NCBI RefSeq assembly: GCF_932294415.1
Contig: NC_065537.1
Span: 65,548,290-65,612,289 of the forward strand
Length of the DNA: 64,000 nucleotides
Source of the DNA: Quercus robur
Taxonomy: Eukaryota; Streptophyta; Magnoliopsida; Fagales; Fagaceae
Reading direction: 5' to 3'
A program made the position numbers and the translations under genes. Positions 1 through 12,281 of the stretch are shown here, piece by piece. The first letter of the stretch is position 1. Each line of letters begins with the position of its first letter. Under the pieces are notes generated by a model that was not told the DNA's origin, did no database searches, and saw only the letters and a program-made list of their open reading frames with translations.

Positions 1-570
1 ATTAAAAATTAGATTACAACTTTACTTAACTATGTATCGTCATATATCCAAATTAAAATACCTTTTTTTTTAATATAATATATTTTTATTTCTTTTTATT
101 AAAACTTATGATTCAACTATAATATTCAATTCTCTGTATGAAATTAACATTAGTTTAGTTGGTAGTGTTCATCAAATTACGTACATATTTAATTTATCAA
201 ATTAAACTTGATCAGGTTAGTATTAAATAATTTTTTTTAATTAATATTTACATATAAAAGGACTCGCATAAAGTTTTCACTTTCAGCCCCAAATTATGTT
301 GGGCCGCCCTTGTCACATGATTTGATTTATTAAAAAATTCATGTGATATGACTAAAAAAAATTATATATGATTGGTCTCTTCAATTGTCTCATAATAAGT
401 TTGGGAGGAAAACAACTCTAAATATGTTTGAAGCTAAACATTTTGTATCGGTTTTTAGACATGTACAATGGGTGTGACATAGTTTGGGAATCCTAAAGGT
501 TTTTTTTTTTTTTTTTAAATTTTAATTTTTAATTTAAAATTTTAAAAATTTTAATTAATTAATTAATTAT
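1..570. other. AT-rich intergenic DNA at window start
   Basis: No coding signal is visible on either strand. The stretch is AT-rich with homopolymer runs (poly-T near 500) and a TTAA-rich tract near 550-575. That tract looks like the A-rich tail of the minus-strand SINE that follows. Confidence 0.5.
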
Positions 571-574
571 TTAT

Positions 575-695
575 TTAAAGAGAGTTTCAACTTATGGCAT
601 CCGCTCTAGATGATAGCTCCTTATCATCATACCAAAACATTAATAAGTTTTTTGAGTAGACGGGGATTGCCCCTGGAATTCCAAAAAAGAAAAAG
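575..695 (-). repeat. tRNA-derived SINE, 3' part, minus strand
   Basis: Read on the minus strand, this holds a B-box-like GGGGCAATCCCCG, then a body with the hairpin words TGATGATAAGGAGCTATCATC and a terminal GTTGAAACTCTC. An A-rich/TTAA tail follows (plus-strand 540-585). The 5' part with the A box appears lost at the poly-A/G junction near 695. Related 5' parts of what looks like the same family occur at 6250, 15366, 33318, 47590 and 60530. The family assignment comes from the tRNA-like promoter boxes and my memory of similar plant SINEs. Confidence 0.5.
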
Positions 696-699
696 AAAA

Positions 700-2740
700 A
701 AAAGACTAGATAAAGGGGTTGTTTCGTGGAGAAGAAATTCTAGAATTAGGGATCTGTGGTAACCAATTTTGTTCCCAAATATTAACCTTACTCAAACCGC
801 CAAGCAATTTTGGAGAGCAAAGAGTACTTCGTTTAACCCAATGGATTTTTTTTTTTTGGTGGTATTGCTTTGATTTCATTGGTATCTAACTATATATCTA
901 ATTGTATTTCCTTGGTAAACAAAGAGTAACTAACTTTTTTTTTTCAAGGCAATGCTAAAGTACGGCGATATAAGTATCTGATATCTTTATTGTTTTAATC
1001 ACTTTAAATAAAAATCAATTGCATGCTCCCCATTATTTTAGAAAAAAAAAAAGTTTTTAGGTTTAAATTGTTTTTTATTAACTATTATATATAAAAAAAA
1101 ATCACAATATCATTCAAATAATAGTTACAATATATATATGAGCAAACCATAACATGGAGTCTACAATTGTCCAAATCCCAATAGGTCCATGAAAAAAGAG
1201 CATTGAACCTAAGCTGATTTGTATTAAAAGCATCTATGGTATCACCTATAAATGAAAATGATAACTATCAAAAGAATTTTTTAAATCGTACTTTTCTTTT
1301 TTAGCGAAAATATGAAAATTCCTTAACTAACTTCTTCATGCATGAAGTTTCCTTTTCCTACCCAAAAGAAATCCTTTGGTTGGTCTTTTTTGTATAGATT
1401 CTCATGCATGGGTGTTTGTGGTGTAAATTATCACATAGTAATTTAACCATTGAACTATAGAAATAGTTAAGAATGGGTGATCAGTCTGACTTCCGTACTT
1501 GGGAGTAACCATAGTAACTCCTAATCATTCTTAGGCTAAGACCTAATTTTGATAATATATAAGGAACACCAAAACGATGCTAGTAGGATTGGGGACTCGA
1601 GCCTAAGACACTTTGCATAGCGGAGTTTTGTTGTTCAAAGGTCTTAGCCACTAGGCCACCAAGAAGTCATATCCATTCTACGTGCACAAACTACACAAAA
1701 TATTTTAACAATTATTACCTACTTTATAAATTATTAAAAAAAAAAAAAAAAATCAACAAAACTTAATTAGCCTACTCATTTGAAGCAAAACATGTAGGAG
1801 AATGCTTTCTTTCTTGTCATTATGGTTTCTATAGATACTTTTTTCGCTGCTAATTTTGCCCTAGATAACTAAGGTGTACATACAAAGGAACTTAGCTGAG
1901 TGTAAAAACATCCAAGTTTACAGTGCGGCTATTCAAGTACTGGTGTCCAATTGCAATATGCAGAGTTTAGAGGAGATATATAAGGTGTATGGAACAGAAG
2001 ATTTTTATGTTCTAGTTTACCAAGAATAGTAAAATTGCTAAAACAAGATTTACAAGCAGCATTTCATTCGTTCTACGCCAACTGTGAAGGTGGTGAGTAG
2101 TTTCATTGCCAGTTGATTGAAAAATGGTCCCCGGTGACCACAATGACCTCTGAGATAATGTAAACCAAAAGCAAACAAATAAACAAAAAAAACCTATCTT
2201 ATACGCAATCAAGAAATCAATAATTACGGAAAGTGGTATAAGACTGAAAAATCAACGCGATCAAGAAATCAATAATTACAGAGTCGTATAAGACTGAAAA
2301 ATCAGCACCGCCCTGCAGCTGCATAGCAAGTCAGTACTCTATCAGTCTTCTCTGCATATAGCCAAACTCTCTCGTGATTCAAGGATATATACAATGTATG
2401 CTAATAGATCTGATCATAGATACTGACAATAAGCATGCTGTTACGTATTCAAATCTAAGTTCATGTCAGAGACCAAATTTGACTTAATCACTGTCAAATA
2501 ATTTATCAAGATGACGCATGTGCTAACGCCAATAAATTTTTGTTGTTATCTTGATGTTGATATTGTCCCACTGCCACGAACTTTCATTCATCTATTTGAT
2601 TGGAAACTACTTGTTACTTTCTTGTAGAAGATAATACTTTTCATCAAGACCACAAAAACAAGTTCATTTTATCTACATCCACAGCCAGCTGTGGAAGTTT
2701 TCTAGCATGTACTGGTGCAAAAAATTCCTCTCTACCTCCA
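700..2740 (+). promoter_or_regulatory. 5' flank and promoter region of LRK10L gene 1
   Basis: About 2 kb upstream of the first kinase gene matches the flank of gene 2 (18640-20675) nearly collinearly and the flank of gene 3 (36530-42285, split by a transposon) in pieces. A TATA-like GGATATATACAATG lies near 2382. A W-box core in TTTGACTTAATC lies near 2477. Both also occur upstream of gene 2. Gene 3 keeps the TATA-like motif but has lost the W-box segment. The transcription start cannot be fixed from sequence alone. Confidence 0.5.
1565..1680 (-). repeat. tRNA-like SINE or tRNA relic, minus strand
   Basis: On the minus strand this begins GGTGGCCTAGTGGCTAAGAC (A-box-like) and about 50 nt later has GGCTCGAGTCCCC (B-box-like). 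That is the spacing of a Pol III type 2 promoter. A more decayed copy lies in the matching place upstream of gene 2 (about 19545-19640), so the insertion predates that duplication. No matching copy was seen upstream of gene 3. No convincing cloverleaf is present, so a SINE head is more likely than a tRNA gene. Confidence 0.4.
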
Positions 2741-5700
2741 ATGGCAAGAGGATTGACATTCAGTGCAGGACTCACAGCCCTTATTGCTCTTGCACTAGTC
2801 CATGAAACACTCAGTGCTAATGATCAATATTACTGTCCCCCTTCTTCCTGTGGCAATATCCCCAACATAAGCTCTCCCTTTCGATTGAAGAGCGATCCAG
2901 AAAGCTGCGGGGACCCAAGGTATGAACTGTCATGTGAGAACAATCGAACGGCGTTACTCTTATTTGCTGGAAAATACTACGTACAAAAAATCAGTTACAG
3001 TAACTACACAATCAGGGTTGCAGACTCTGGTATACCCAACGACAATTACTTCTCCATCATCCCGACTTATTCCTTATCTCGCTATAATTTCAGTCCTCAA
3101 TATGAATCGGCATATTCCACATATCAGCGGAAGATAACGAAGTACGATAGTTATCCTGAACTATCATGGAGTGTGGTTTACATGAGCTGTGAAAAACCAG
3201 TGAATTCTCAGTACTATTTGGACACTTCTACTTGCATTGACAACTCTTCTAACTATATATCTCATTCCAAGAGGTATAGATATGTTAAAGTTGGTAAAAC
3301 GAATGCAACCGAAGTGGCAGACTCGTGCCGAGTAGAGAAGATAACTCGGACATCGTGGCCAAGAAATGATGACCCAAATGTATCCTGTAAAGATGTCCAC
3401 AATGAATTGGTATATGGTTTTGAGATTTCATGGCTCCGAGGTAATTGTCAAAGTATTTGCGGAAGAAAGGGCTACTGCTACCTCAATGACACGAACCATG
3501 TTCAATGCCCGATCGGTAAATAATGCGATAAAGGCCATATAGCACTTTTCTTTTTCCCATGTTTTTTTTCCCCAAAAGCTGATGATATTCTTTTTCTTTG
3601 TCAAAGCAGGATTCCTGGACAACATACGCTCAGGTAAGGCATCGAATAGCACTATGAAAATAGAATTAATTGCACAAGTTGTTTTTGGTTTATTTATTTA
3701 TTTTTTTTCACAACGTTATTGCACAAGTTGTACTGCTTGATGATGACACAAGTGGCGAGGGGAATAAAAATAACCATATGCTTGATCTCCAAATTTAGAT
3801 CTTAGAAACAAAACTCACGCCAAGTTGAAGCAAAAATTACTAGCAATAATTATCTGAAGTACTGAATATATGCATAGAGGTGTAGGCTTGATCACGAGAG
3901 AAAAAAATTTAAGCTTGGCACAATTGATAACGTTTAGGTACAGTTTCATTCTGGCCTTTAACTTCTTTTCATTTTAATGGATTTTCTTTTTCCTTTTCAG
4001 CTTTGTATTATTATGTCGTTCTTCCTTCTGGCCGTCTTGCGATCTTCCTCATCAGTAAGAACTTCTTACTTTCCTCTTTCTTTTTGCATGATCATTTCTT
4101 CTAAAATGAAGGATGAAGAATAATTGGCCAACATTTACACAATTCCCTTCATAATTCAAATCAGTGTCAATTTTGATTTAATCCTATTGTTTGAAAAGTT
4201 TCAATTAAAGTCCTATATACATTTTTTTAACTGTTTCAATTTGTCCCTCAAAGAGATCATTGTCAACTAAATGTTCTAAAGAATCAAATAAATTGCGCAT
4301 AAAGACCCGTCACACATCAACACAAAGTGATATTTTATTTCCAGCAAAAAAAAAAAAAAACCTCACAAAATGATCCGATCGTCATTAGATTGCATTTATT
4401 TGCTAGGATTATTTAAAATAATTTTGAAAGTTATTTTGTGCTAAACGTTTTATATGGAAGCATTTGTGATATCTATATACGTTTTAAATATAAATTAGAT
4501 GAATTTCCATTAGTTTTTGTTAATAATAATTCAATGAGGGGGCAGAGTGAATTGATTTAAAAAGTTTATTGTTTCAATTTCAATGAAACAAAGCCCATTC
4601 AACTATTTGGTAACGGTGTAGCAACATCACTCGTTTCTAATGGGTTTTTCGATGATGATCCTGCAGTGATACACCTTGCAGTCAAATTTTTATTTGGGAC
4701 TCCATTTGTGGTTGCATTTTTAATTTATAAATGGCGTAGGAGGAATTTATCAATGTATGACGCAATTGAAGATTTTTTGCAAAGCCACAATAACCTCATG
4801 CCCATAAGGTACTCCTACTCAGAAATTAGGAAGATGACCAATGGTTTCACGGAGAAATTGGGAGAAGGAGGCTTTGCCACTGTATTTAAAGGAAAGCTTC
4901 AAAGTGGTCATCTTGTAGCTATAAAGTTGTTGGATAAGTCCAAAGCCAACGGCCAAGACTTTATTAGTGAAGTTGCAACAATTGGAAGGATTCACCACAC
5001 AAATGTTGTGCAAATCATTGGCTTTTGTGTTGAGGGACCAAAGCGTGCACTTATATATGAATTCATGCCTAATGGTTCTCTCGACAAATATATTTTTTCT
5101 CAAGAAGGAAGTATCCCCTTAAGTATTGAGAAAATATATGAGATTTCTCTTGGAGTAGGCCGTGGAATTGAATATCTACATCAAGGATGTGACATGCAAA
5201 TTCTTCATTTTGATATCAAGCCTCATAACATTCTTCTTGATGAGAACTTCACCCCAAAAGTTTCTGATTTTGGGCTTGCCAAACTTTATCCTCCAGATGA
5301 TAGCATAGTTTTTTTGACTGCTGCAAGAGGAACACTAGGATATATGGCTCCAGAGTTGTTCTATAAGAACATTGGAGGCATCTCTTATAAAGCTGATGTT
5401 TATAGTTTCGGCATGTTATTATTGGAAATGGCAAGCAGAAGAAAGAACTTCAATGCATTTGCAAACCACTCAAGCCAAATTTACTTTCCAACTTGGGTCT
5501 ATGACCAAGTTTGCGAAGAAAATGACATAGTAATGGAAGATGTCACAGAGGGGGAGAAGGAAAAAATTAAGAAGATGATCAAAGTTGCATTATGGTGCAT
5601 ACAAATGAAGCCTAGTGATCGACCTTCAATGAATAAAGTTGTAGAAATGCTTGAAGGAGAAGTTGAATGCTCACAAATGCCTTCCAAGCCTTTCCTATCA

Positions 5701-5784
5701 TCTCTAGGGGATGTAAGAGACAACTTATCTCCAACTTGCTCATCAATTCTATCAGGTGAATCAAGTCAATCATCTCAATTTTAA
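2741..5784 (+). CDS. LRK10L: LRK10L-type receptor-like kinase, gene 1 (4 exons)
   Basis: Predicted cell-surface serine/threonine receptor-like kinase of 656 residues. Exons are 2741-3515, 3610-3633, 4001-4054 and 4667-5784. All introns are GT-AG and phases agree (the ATG of the kinase exon is split A|TG). The start [11 protein letters not shown] opens a signal peptide. An in-frame ATG at 2600 exists, but gene 3 is not open there, which favours 2741. The GUB_WAK ectodomain begins at [12 protein letters not shown], is rich in Cys and N-glycosylation sites, and is followed by a WAK-associated C-rich stretch. The TM segment is near residues 292-305. In the kinase, GEGGFATV is near 350, the ATP-binding Lys near 371, HFDIKPHN near 465 (no Arg before the Asp: non-RD) and DFG near 485. 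Exon 2 is 24 nt, against 57 nt in genes 2 and 3. The family is known from wheat LRK10. The ligand is unknown. Confidence 0.9.
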
Positions 5785-6249
5785 ATGCAAAGAATTTGAT
5801 ATGTCAGTAGGCTGATTTACATGTGAAAGTTTTAGGAATTTTAGGTGTTGGCTAATTCCTTAACAAGTTTGCTTGTAATCTCTACAAAAGTTTACTTGTA
5901 ATGACAAAGTTTTAATGTTATTGTTTTCAATGTCATTTGTAATCATGTGGTGTAATCAAAGACAAAGTCTGATAAATGCTATCACTATGCAAGTCTAGAG
6001 ATTTTTGGTAATGAGAAATCAAGATCGATCAATTGAAATCAAGTAGTTCAAAAATTTGTAGAACAAAAAGTTCGCCTGATGTTCTTATGATATTTCCTTT
6101 CACCCTTAAATAGCTTTCTAAATAGTTATTAAGTTCATTAAAAACTTTATTACTTAATTGATATTTTCTTGTATTACCAACGAAAATATGTAGAGTTTTA
6201 AATCCCTTCCCATAACCTTTTATCAAATTTTGAAAAAAAAAAAAAAATC
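5785..6249 (+). other. 3' flank of gene 1
   Basis: This non-coding tail is homologous to the tails of gene 2 (from 32872) and gene 3 (from 45772). Shared words such as TTTACTTGTAATGACAAAG and CAAGTCTAGAGATTTTTGGT show that the 3' UTR region duplicated with each gene. No canonical AATAAA was identified with confidence. Confidence 0.5.
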
Positions 6250-6365
6250 TAAGTTTCAATTAGCTTAATTGGGAAAAATTCGTATTCTCAAATAAGCGAC
6301 ATAAATTTGAATCTTGCTTTCATTAAAACAAATTGGTGTCTTTTTTATGAACCTATAGCATCTAT
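6250..6365 (+). repeat. tRNA-derived SINE, 5' part (gene 1 tail)
   Basis: The sequence opens GTTTCAATTAGCTTAATTGG, an A-box-like head. It has AAATTTGAATCTTG as a decayed B box, then CAAATTGGTGTC. The same element sits at the same place after gene 2 (33318) and gene 3 (47590), so it predates the gene duplications. Confidence 0.5.
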
Positions 6366-6657
6366 CATTTTACACCCCCAAAAAAATTATCTATCATTAA
6401 AAAAATTAGATTAATAAATTAATCTTTAAATTTGATTCATATCAAGTTAGGGACTTCGGAAAAAGATAAGGAAGTTTCATTTATTCAATTCTGATAACAT
6501 GTTTTCAAGGGAATCCAATAGGTAATATGAAATTCCATGAGGAGGAAAAAAGGAAGAGAAGAAAAAGAGCTAGTATGATAATGACTGAACATGAGAAAGT
6601 GGCCAAAATGTTCCCACTCCATTTGTCATATCTTAGTTTTAGTCAATGACAAACCAA

Positions 6658-6730
6658 GCCCATCTAGCTTAGTTGGTAGAGCGCAAGGCTCTTAACCTTG
6701 TGGTCATGGGTTTGAGCACCACGGTGGGTG
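6658..6730 (+). tRNA. tRNA-Lys(CUU)-like gene, probably a pseudogene
   Basis: Seventy-three nt fold as a tRNA: acceptor GCCCATC pairs with GGTGGGT (with G-T wobbles), the D arm holds A box TAGCTTAGTTGG, and the anticodon arm CAAGGCTCTTAACCTTG presents CTT for lysine. The T arm is decayed: the canonical GGTTCGAGCCCC is here GGTTTGAGCACC, giving two T-stem mismatches and a poor B box. I judge it a relic of a real tRNA-Lys. A deleted copy lies at 48001 after gene 3; none is left after gene 2. Confidence 0.65.
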
Positions 6731-7129
6731 TTCTTAATGTTTTCTTAGCAAAAAGTTTTTGTCAATACCGTGCACATCATGGGATCTAGTGACTTTGATA
6801 ATTATTCAAAAAATAATGTAACTTTGAGGCATGTTAAAAACTATTTCTTTAAATTGATAATTTTCCTACCCTAAGGATATTGTTATCCAATTATTTAAGA
6901 AATAAAAAAATAAAAAAATCATGCCCACATGGTCAAGTACACTACACACACGCACATGTTCTTGAATGTCCATAAATTTTCTAAAATTAAAAGTGTTCTA
7001 AAAAAATGTCCATAAATGATCAAAATTGTTTTATTTGTTGGCGTTTATGTTACTTTATATTTTCAAAAGACTTTGAAAAATTTTAAGATGAAACAAGTCT
7101 TAAAACACAAACTCACTCCCTTTATCACA

Positions 7130-7617
7130 TATACAATCTACACAAAATATTTTAACAATTATTACTTTAAAAAAATTAAAAACAATACTTACTTAGCCAA
7201 TTAAGTTGAAGCAGAACATGTATGATAATTCTTTCTTTTTTTCATGATTCCTATATATCCTTTTTTAAGTTGCTAATTTTGCCCTAGATAACTAGGGCAT
7301 ATATAGAGCACCTAGTTGGGTATAAAAACAACCAATTTGACAGTGCAGCTATTCAATTATAGGTGTCCAATTGCAATATGCAGAGTTTAGAGAAGACATT
7401 TAAGGTCTATGGGACATAAGATTTATGTTCTAGTTTACCAAGACTTGTAAAGATGTTCTAATAAAAAAAAATAATAAAAAAAGACTAGTAAATATGTTCT
7501 AGTTGCTAGTTGGTTGAAGAAGATATGGTTCTCAGTGACCACAATGACCTTTGATGTTTGAGATAATATAGTTGCAATAATTGCAATAAATGTACAAGTA
7601 GAGACTGATTGATTAGA
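7130..7617 (+). promoter_or_regulatory. Promoter copy with no gene behind it (first ghost promoter)
   Basis: From about 7130, and again on the far side of the LINE (13485-13640), the DNA matches the 5' flank of the kinase genes. Examples are TTGCCCTAGATAACTAGGGC, GTCCAATTGCAATATGCAG and the CTGCAGCTAGCAAGTCA stretch near 13577. No kinase exon follows; block B1 begins instead. This looks like the 5' remnant of a lost gene copy. The match is also seen at 52600-53345. Confidence 0.6.
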
Positions 7618-7786
7618 ATTTATTTATTTATTTTTTTTTGAAGTGGAAGAAAATATCATTAAAACCTGAAAGGAATACACGGCAGAGAGACAAACACAGC
7701 AGGGCAGTAGGCCAAATACAACACCACAGAGGAACAAACACAGCAAGCCAACAACAACACAACAGAGGGACAAGCATAGCAGGGCA

Positions 7787-10700
7787 TTAAGCCAAATACA
7801 ACAAGTCATTTTGGACTAACACAAACACAGCAGGGGGGGAAACCCCATACCACGAGCATGAAGATTCACCACACCGCGCCAGTTGAGCAAGCTCATGCGC
7901 TACAACATTAAAAGCTCTATTTACATGCTTAAAAGAGCAGAACTCAAAGGATTCACGCATGAGCTGAATTCCTTGTAATATATGGCCTAACTCATTTCCT
8001 GTAGAGTTGTCATTCAAGGCTTGGACCACAGCAAGTGCATCACTCTCCAGAATGACCCGAGACAAGTGCAACTCCTGAGCAAGTAAAATGCCCTGCTCCA
8101 TTGCCATAGCTTCCACTTGGTCTGCTGCAAATCTGCCTGGCAGATATTTACTAAGAGCTGCCACGACATGGCCATTGCAATCCCTTATAATTACTCCAAT
8201 GCTGGAATTTCTTCCATAGTCAGAAGCTGCTCCATCAACATTAATTTTGAAAACTCCTTGAGGAGGAGCCTCCCACCTGATTTGAGAATGTCTTGAGGAA
8301 AGGAAATCTAAGGAAGCAGCCATTTTGAAGTCCTCTAAGGTACAGATTGCCAGATTCCAAACCTGAGAAGGAGAAAGAGGAGAATCATTATGCACTAATT
8401 TATTTCTATTAAACCAAAGAGCCCAAGATAATACAAAAAGTAAATCCAGGACCTGTGAGGCATTAGAATGAATTAAATGCAAGGCCATGTCTAGGAAAGA
8501 CCAATTGTGACTCTGAGGAGGTCTAGGAAAATCTGACCAATAGCTCCAAACAAGGGAGGCAGCCACACAATGGAGGAGGGCATGATTGATGTCTTCAGGC
8601 TCCAAATCACAGTTGGGGTAAGCAGTGCTGCAATTGATCCATCTTTTGCTTATATTATCATAGGTGGGCAGCCCATTTACACAAGCCCTCCAAGCAAAAA
8701 TCTTAATTTTTGCAGGGAGGTTTAGGTGCCAAAGTTTCCTCCAAAGCAGACTATTGGGGTCCCTAGAAGAGCATTGACCCTCTTTAGTTGAATCAATCAT
8801 ACTGTGGGCTATGTGATAAGCACTTTTCACCGAAAATTCTCCTTTCTTGTTTCCAATCTAGATAAGTTTGTCTTCTGGCAGATTATAACTTAGCGGAATC
8901 TTCAGAATGGTTTCCATCTCAAAGGGGAGAAAAGTAGAACAAAGAACTTCTACTTTCCACCATTTGGTGTCCGGGTCTATGAGTGAGGAGACCATAGGGA
9001 ATTCAAAATTGTGGATCTGGGGAGAGATAACTTTATAGGTGGAAGGTGTTGGGAGCCATCTATCCTCCCATATATGAATTTGTTTCCCATTACCAACTCT
9101 CCACCTAGTACCACGCCTTATAATTTCTAAGCTACTATGAATGCTTCTCCAGGAATAAGAGGGGGAAGAACCAAGCTTAGCATTAAGAATATCACCCGTG
9201 GAAAGTACTTAGCTTTAAGCACTCTGGCCACCAAAGAGCTCAGATTAGTGAGAATTCTCCAAGCTTGCTTGGCAAGCATGGCCAGATTAAAAGCTTTCAA
9301 ATTTCTGAACCCTAACCCGCCATTTGCCTTTGAATTGCACATCCTCTTCCAACTAATCTAACTTAACTTTGCTTCCTGCTGCCTTTGGCCCCACCAAAAT
9401 TTTTTCATCATTCTTTCCATGTCATCACATAGGCTTTGAGGAAGTAGGAAGCAACTCATAGTATATGTTGGAATTGCTTGTGCCATTGCCTTGATGAGAA
9501 TTTCTTTCCCACCCATAGAAAGAAGCTTACCTTTCCAACCCGCAAGTTTTTGTCCAACCCTCTCCTTTAAAATTGCAAAGACTTGATTTTTTGATCTACC
9601 AATGAGAGAGGGAAGGCCCAGATATTTAGTGTGCCTTGTATTCTGCATAGGGCCTAGGATATTAAAAACCTCATCTCTAGCTTCTTGGGCTGTATTGGGG
9701 CTAAAAAAGATAGAGGATTTGTCTGTGTTAACTTTTTGACCCGAAGCTTCTTCATAATCCATCAAGATTGATCTTAGCAAGTGGCATTCTTCTGAAACTG
9801 CTTTACAAAAAAGGATGCTATCGTCGGCAAAGAAAAGGTGGGTCACCTTTGGGCAGCCCCTAGTAATGGAGATGCTGGTAATGAGTTTATTCCTGGCAGC
9901 CTGGTGAATGAGTGCTGAAAGACCTTCAGCACAAAGAAGAAAAAGGCTTGGGGAGAGAGGGTCACCTTGATGGAGACCTCTTGAGGGATGTATGATTCCA
10001 TGAGCAACTCCGTTAATGAGGACAGAGTATGTTACCGATGTGATACATTGCATAACCAAGTCTCTCCATCTGTTGCAAAATCCCATTTTTTCCGTAACTT
10101 TTGATATGAAACCCCATTCAACCCTATCAAATGCCTTGCTCATGTCTAGCTTGATAGCCATAAAGCCCTCTTTCCCGGCTGTTTTGTGATCTAAGTAGTG
10201 CATTAACTCAAAAGCCACAAGCACATTATTTGTGATGAGCCTATTAGAGGTGGAGGCACTTTGGTTTTCTGATATAATATGGGGTAGGAGAGCTTTTAGA
10301 CGATTGGCAAGAGTTTTAGACATGAGCTTATAGACTACATTGCATAGGCTGATGGGACGAAAGTCCGTCATTCTTTTGGGATTATTTTTTTTTTTTGGAA
10401 TTAGGGAGATATTGGTTTTGTTGAGCTCTGGTATGGGTAAGTTATGGTTGAGGACATTTAGGACCATGTCCGTAACATTGTTACCAACAATACTCCAATA
10501 TTTTTGAAAAAATACGGCGGACATACCATCTGGTCTTGGAGCCTTATTGGGGTGAATTTGTTTTAGGGCAGCAACCACTTCTTCTCTGGTGAATTCTCTT
10601 ATTAAGCTTTCATTCATATCATCCATCACCTTATAAGGGATAGCTTCAGTTACTTCCTCAATTTGGTTTGGGTGGGAGGAGCTGTATAAGCTGTCAAAAT

Positions 10701-11896
10701 AAGATATAGCAGTTTGGGTAATGCTTTCTTCATCATCACACCATCTTCCCTGCTCATCCCAAATGCCCACAATATTATTATGTTTTCTCCTTTTCGATGC
10801 TTGCGCATGGAAAAACTTGGTGTTTCTATCACCCTCTTTAAGCCAGTGAGCTTTTGCCCTTTGACCCCAATAACTTTCCTCATCATCAAGAAGAATATTA
10901 ATCTCTCCCCTTAGCCTGTTAATCTCCAAACTCAGATCCTCATCTTTTTCTCTCATGGTTAGGGCATTCAGCCTATTTCTTTTTTTTTTTTCAATTTTCT
11001 TTGGAATTTGCCCATATACCACTGAATTCCATTTGGAAAGTTCAACAGCACAAATTCTTAGATTTTTTGAAATACCATCTGGTGTACTAAGATCCACTCC
11101 AAACCCCCAAGAGGCCTCAATAATGGCCTTGCAATCTTCTCTTTTAGTCCAATGAGCTTCAAAGTGAAAGCGTCGGACCCTTGGTCGGTGCTTAGTTTTG
11201 GAATCAGTAACAAGCAAAGCACAGTGGTCTGAAGTAGAATCCACTAAATGGTATACTTTCATCTCTCCGAATTTGGCAGACCACTCTGGGGTAGCCAAAG
11301 CCCTATCCAATCTAAGGCAAATTCTACTCTCCCCCTCTTGCATATTACTCCATGTATAATCTGGACCACAATAACCCAAGTCATGGAAACCACAATAATT
11401 TACAACTCCCCTAAAACCATCCATCTGTTGCTGTGAGCGATTTACTCCCCTAAATTTCTCATTTATTGAAAGAATTTCATTAAAATCTCCTAAGCATAAC
11501 CAGGGTAGTTGAAATTGATTATAAAGAAAAGCAAGAAGATGCCAAGATTCGTACCTTTTATGTGTCTCTGGATGGCCGTAGAAACCGATTAATCTCCATT
11601 TGTAATCGCTGCTGGTCTCAGAGATTACTGCATCAACGTGGAATCTTGTATAGCTCTTAACCTCCAAATTAATTTCCCTTGTCCAGAGGAGCAATTCCCC
11701 CACTTCTACCAACACTTGGCACAATTAAACCATTTGCAAATCCAATTCTATTCTTTATTCTTTCCATGAGATTCTTCTTTAATTTTGTCTCCATAAGGAA
11801 GACAATTTTGGGGTTCCAACGCCGCACAAGATCATGCAGCACCTTAACTGACCGAGGATTCCCCAGTCCCCGGTAGTTCCAGCTTATGGGATTCAT
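7787..11896 (-). pseudogene. LINE ORF2: endonuclease, reverse transcriptase, RNase H
   Basis: ORF2 starts at 11896 with MNPISWNYRGLGNP, the typical plant LINE endonuclease start. VFLMETK, LGDFNEI and TSDHCALL supply the catalytic Glu, Asp/Asn and His motifs. RT follows with DFRPISLCNVVYK and the catalytic FADDSILFC. Then come a zf-RVT region (about 8740-8560) and an RNase H domain starting FKINVDGAASDYG (about 8250-7900). Breaks seen: a frame change near 11690-11720, an in-frame TAG near 9358 where WISWKRM continues, and frame changes between 9127 and 8830. With the ORF1 stop this makes about four lesions, recent decay. Confidence 0.85.
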
Positions 11897-12281
11897 GGCT
11901 CCCGGCGATGCTGCCTAGTAGACACCGCCGATCTCTCTTCTTTCTCATTTAAGAGCTTGTTAGAATCAGAACAAAGTTTCTTCTGAGCTGGAGCTTCTTC
12001 TTCTGAGAGAGTTATTCCCCCCCCCCCCCACCCCGTTTAGCCCCTAAAATTTGAGTTTGAACTTCAGAAGTTGGGCTTTTATTTTTACCTGTTTCTCTTG
12101 CTATTTTTTTCCAGTGGCGTTTTGCCTTTCCATTTCGTTCTTCCTTTGGGCTTGAGTTGTCCTCCGAGCATGCCTTAGTGTTTGTTGGGCTTGCCATTAG
12201 CTTTGTTGGACTAGAAACCTCCATCATCTCTTTTTCAATATTGGAATGCTAGCCCACAACTGAAAAAAACGTAATTAGCCC

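Noticed and set aside
2600-2740. Upstream in-frame ATG giving a longer N-terminus for gene 1 (and 20535 for gene 2)
   Set aside because: The extra 47 residues lack signal-peptide character and would bury the MARGLTF signal peptide. The frame is not open in gene 3. The start at MARG is conserved in genes 1 and 3 (MVRG in gene 2).
7624-7809. Hydrophobic 61-codon minus-strand ORF (LCLSLCCVVVGLLCLF...)
   Set aside because: It is the repetitive 3' untranslated part of the LINE, next to its A-rich tail. No gene support.
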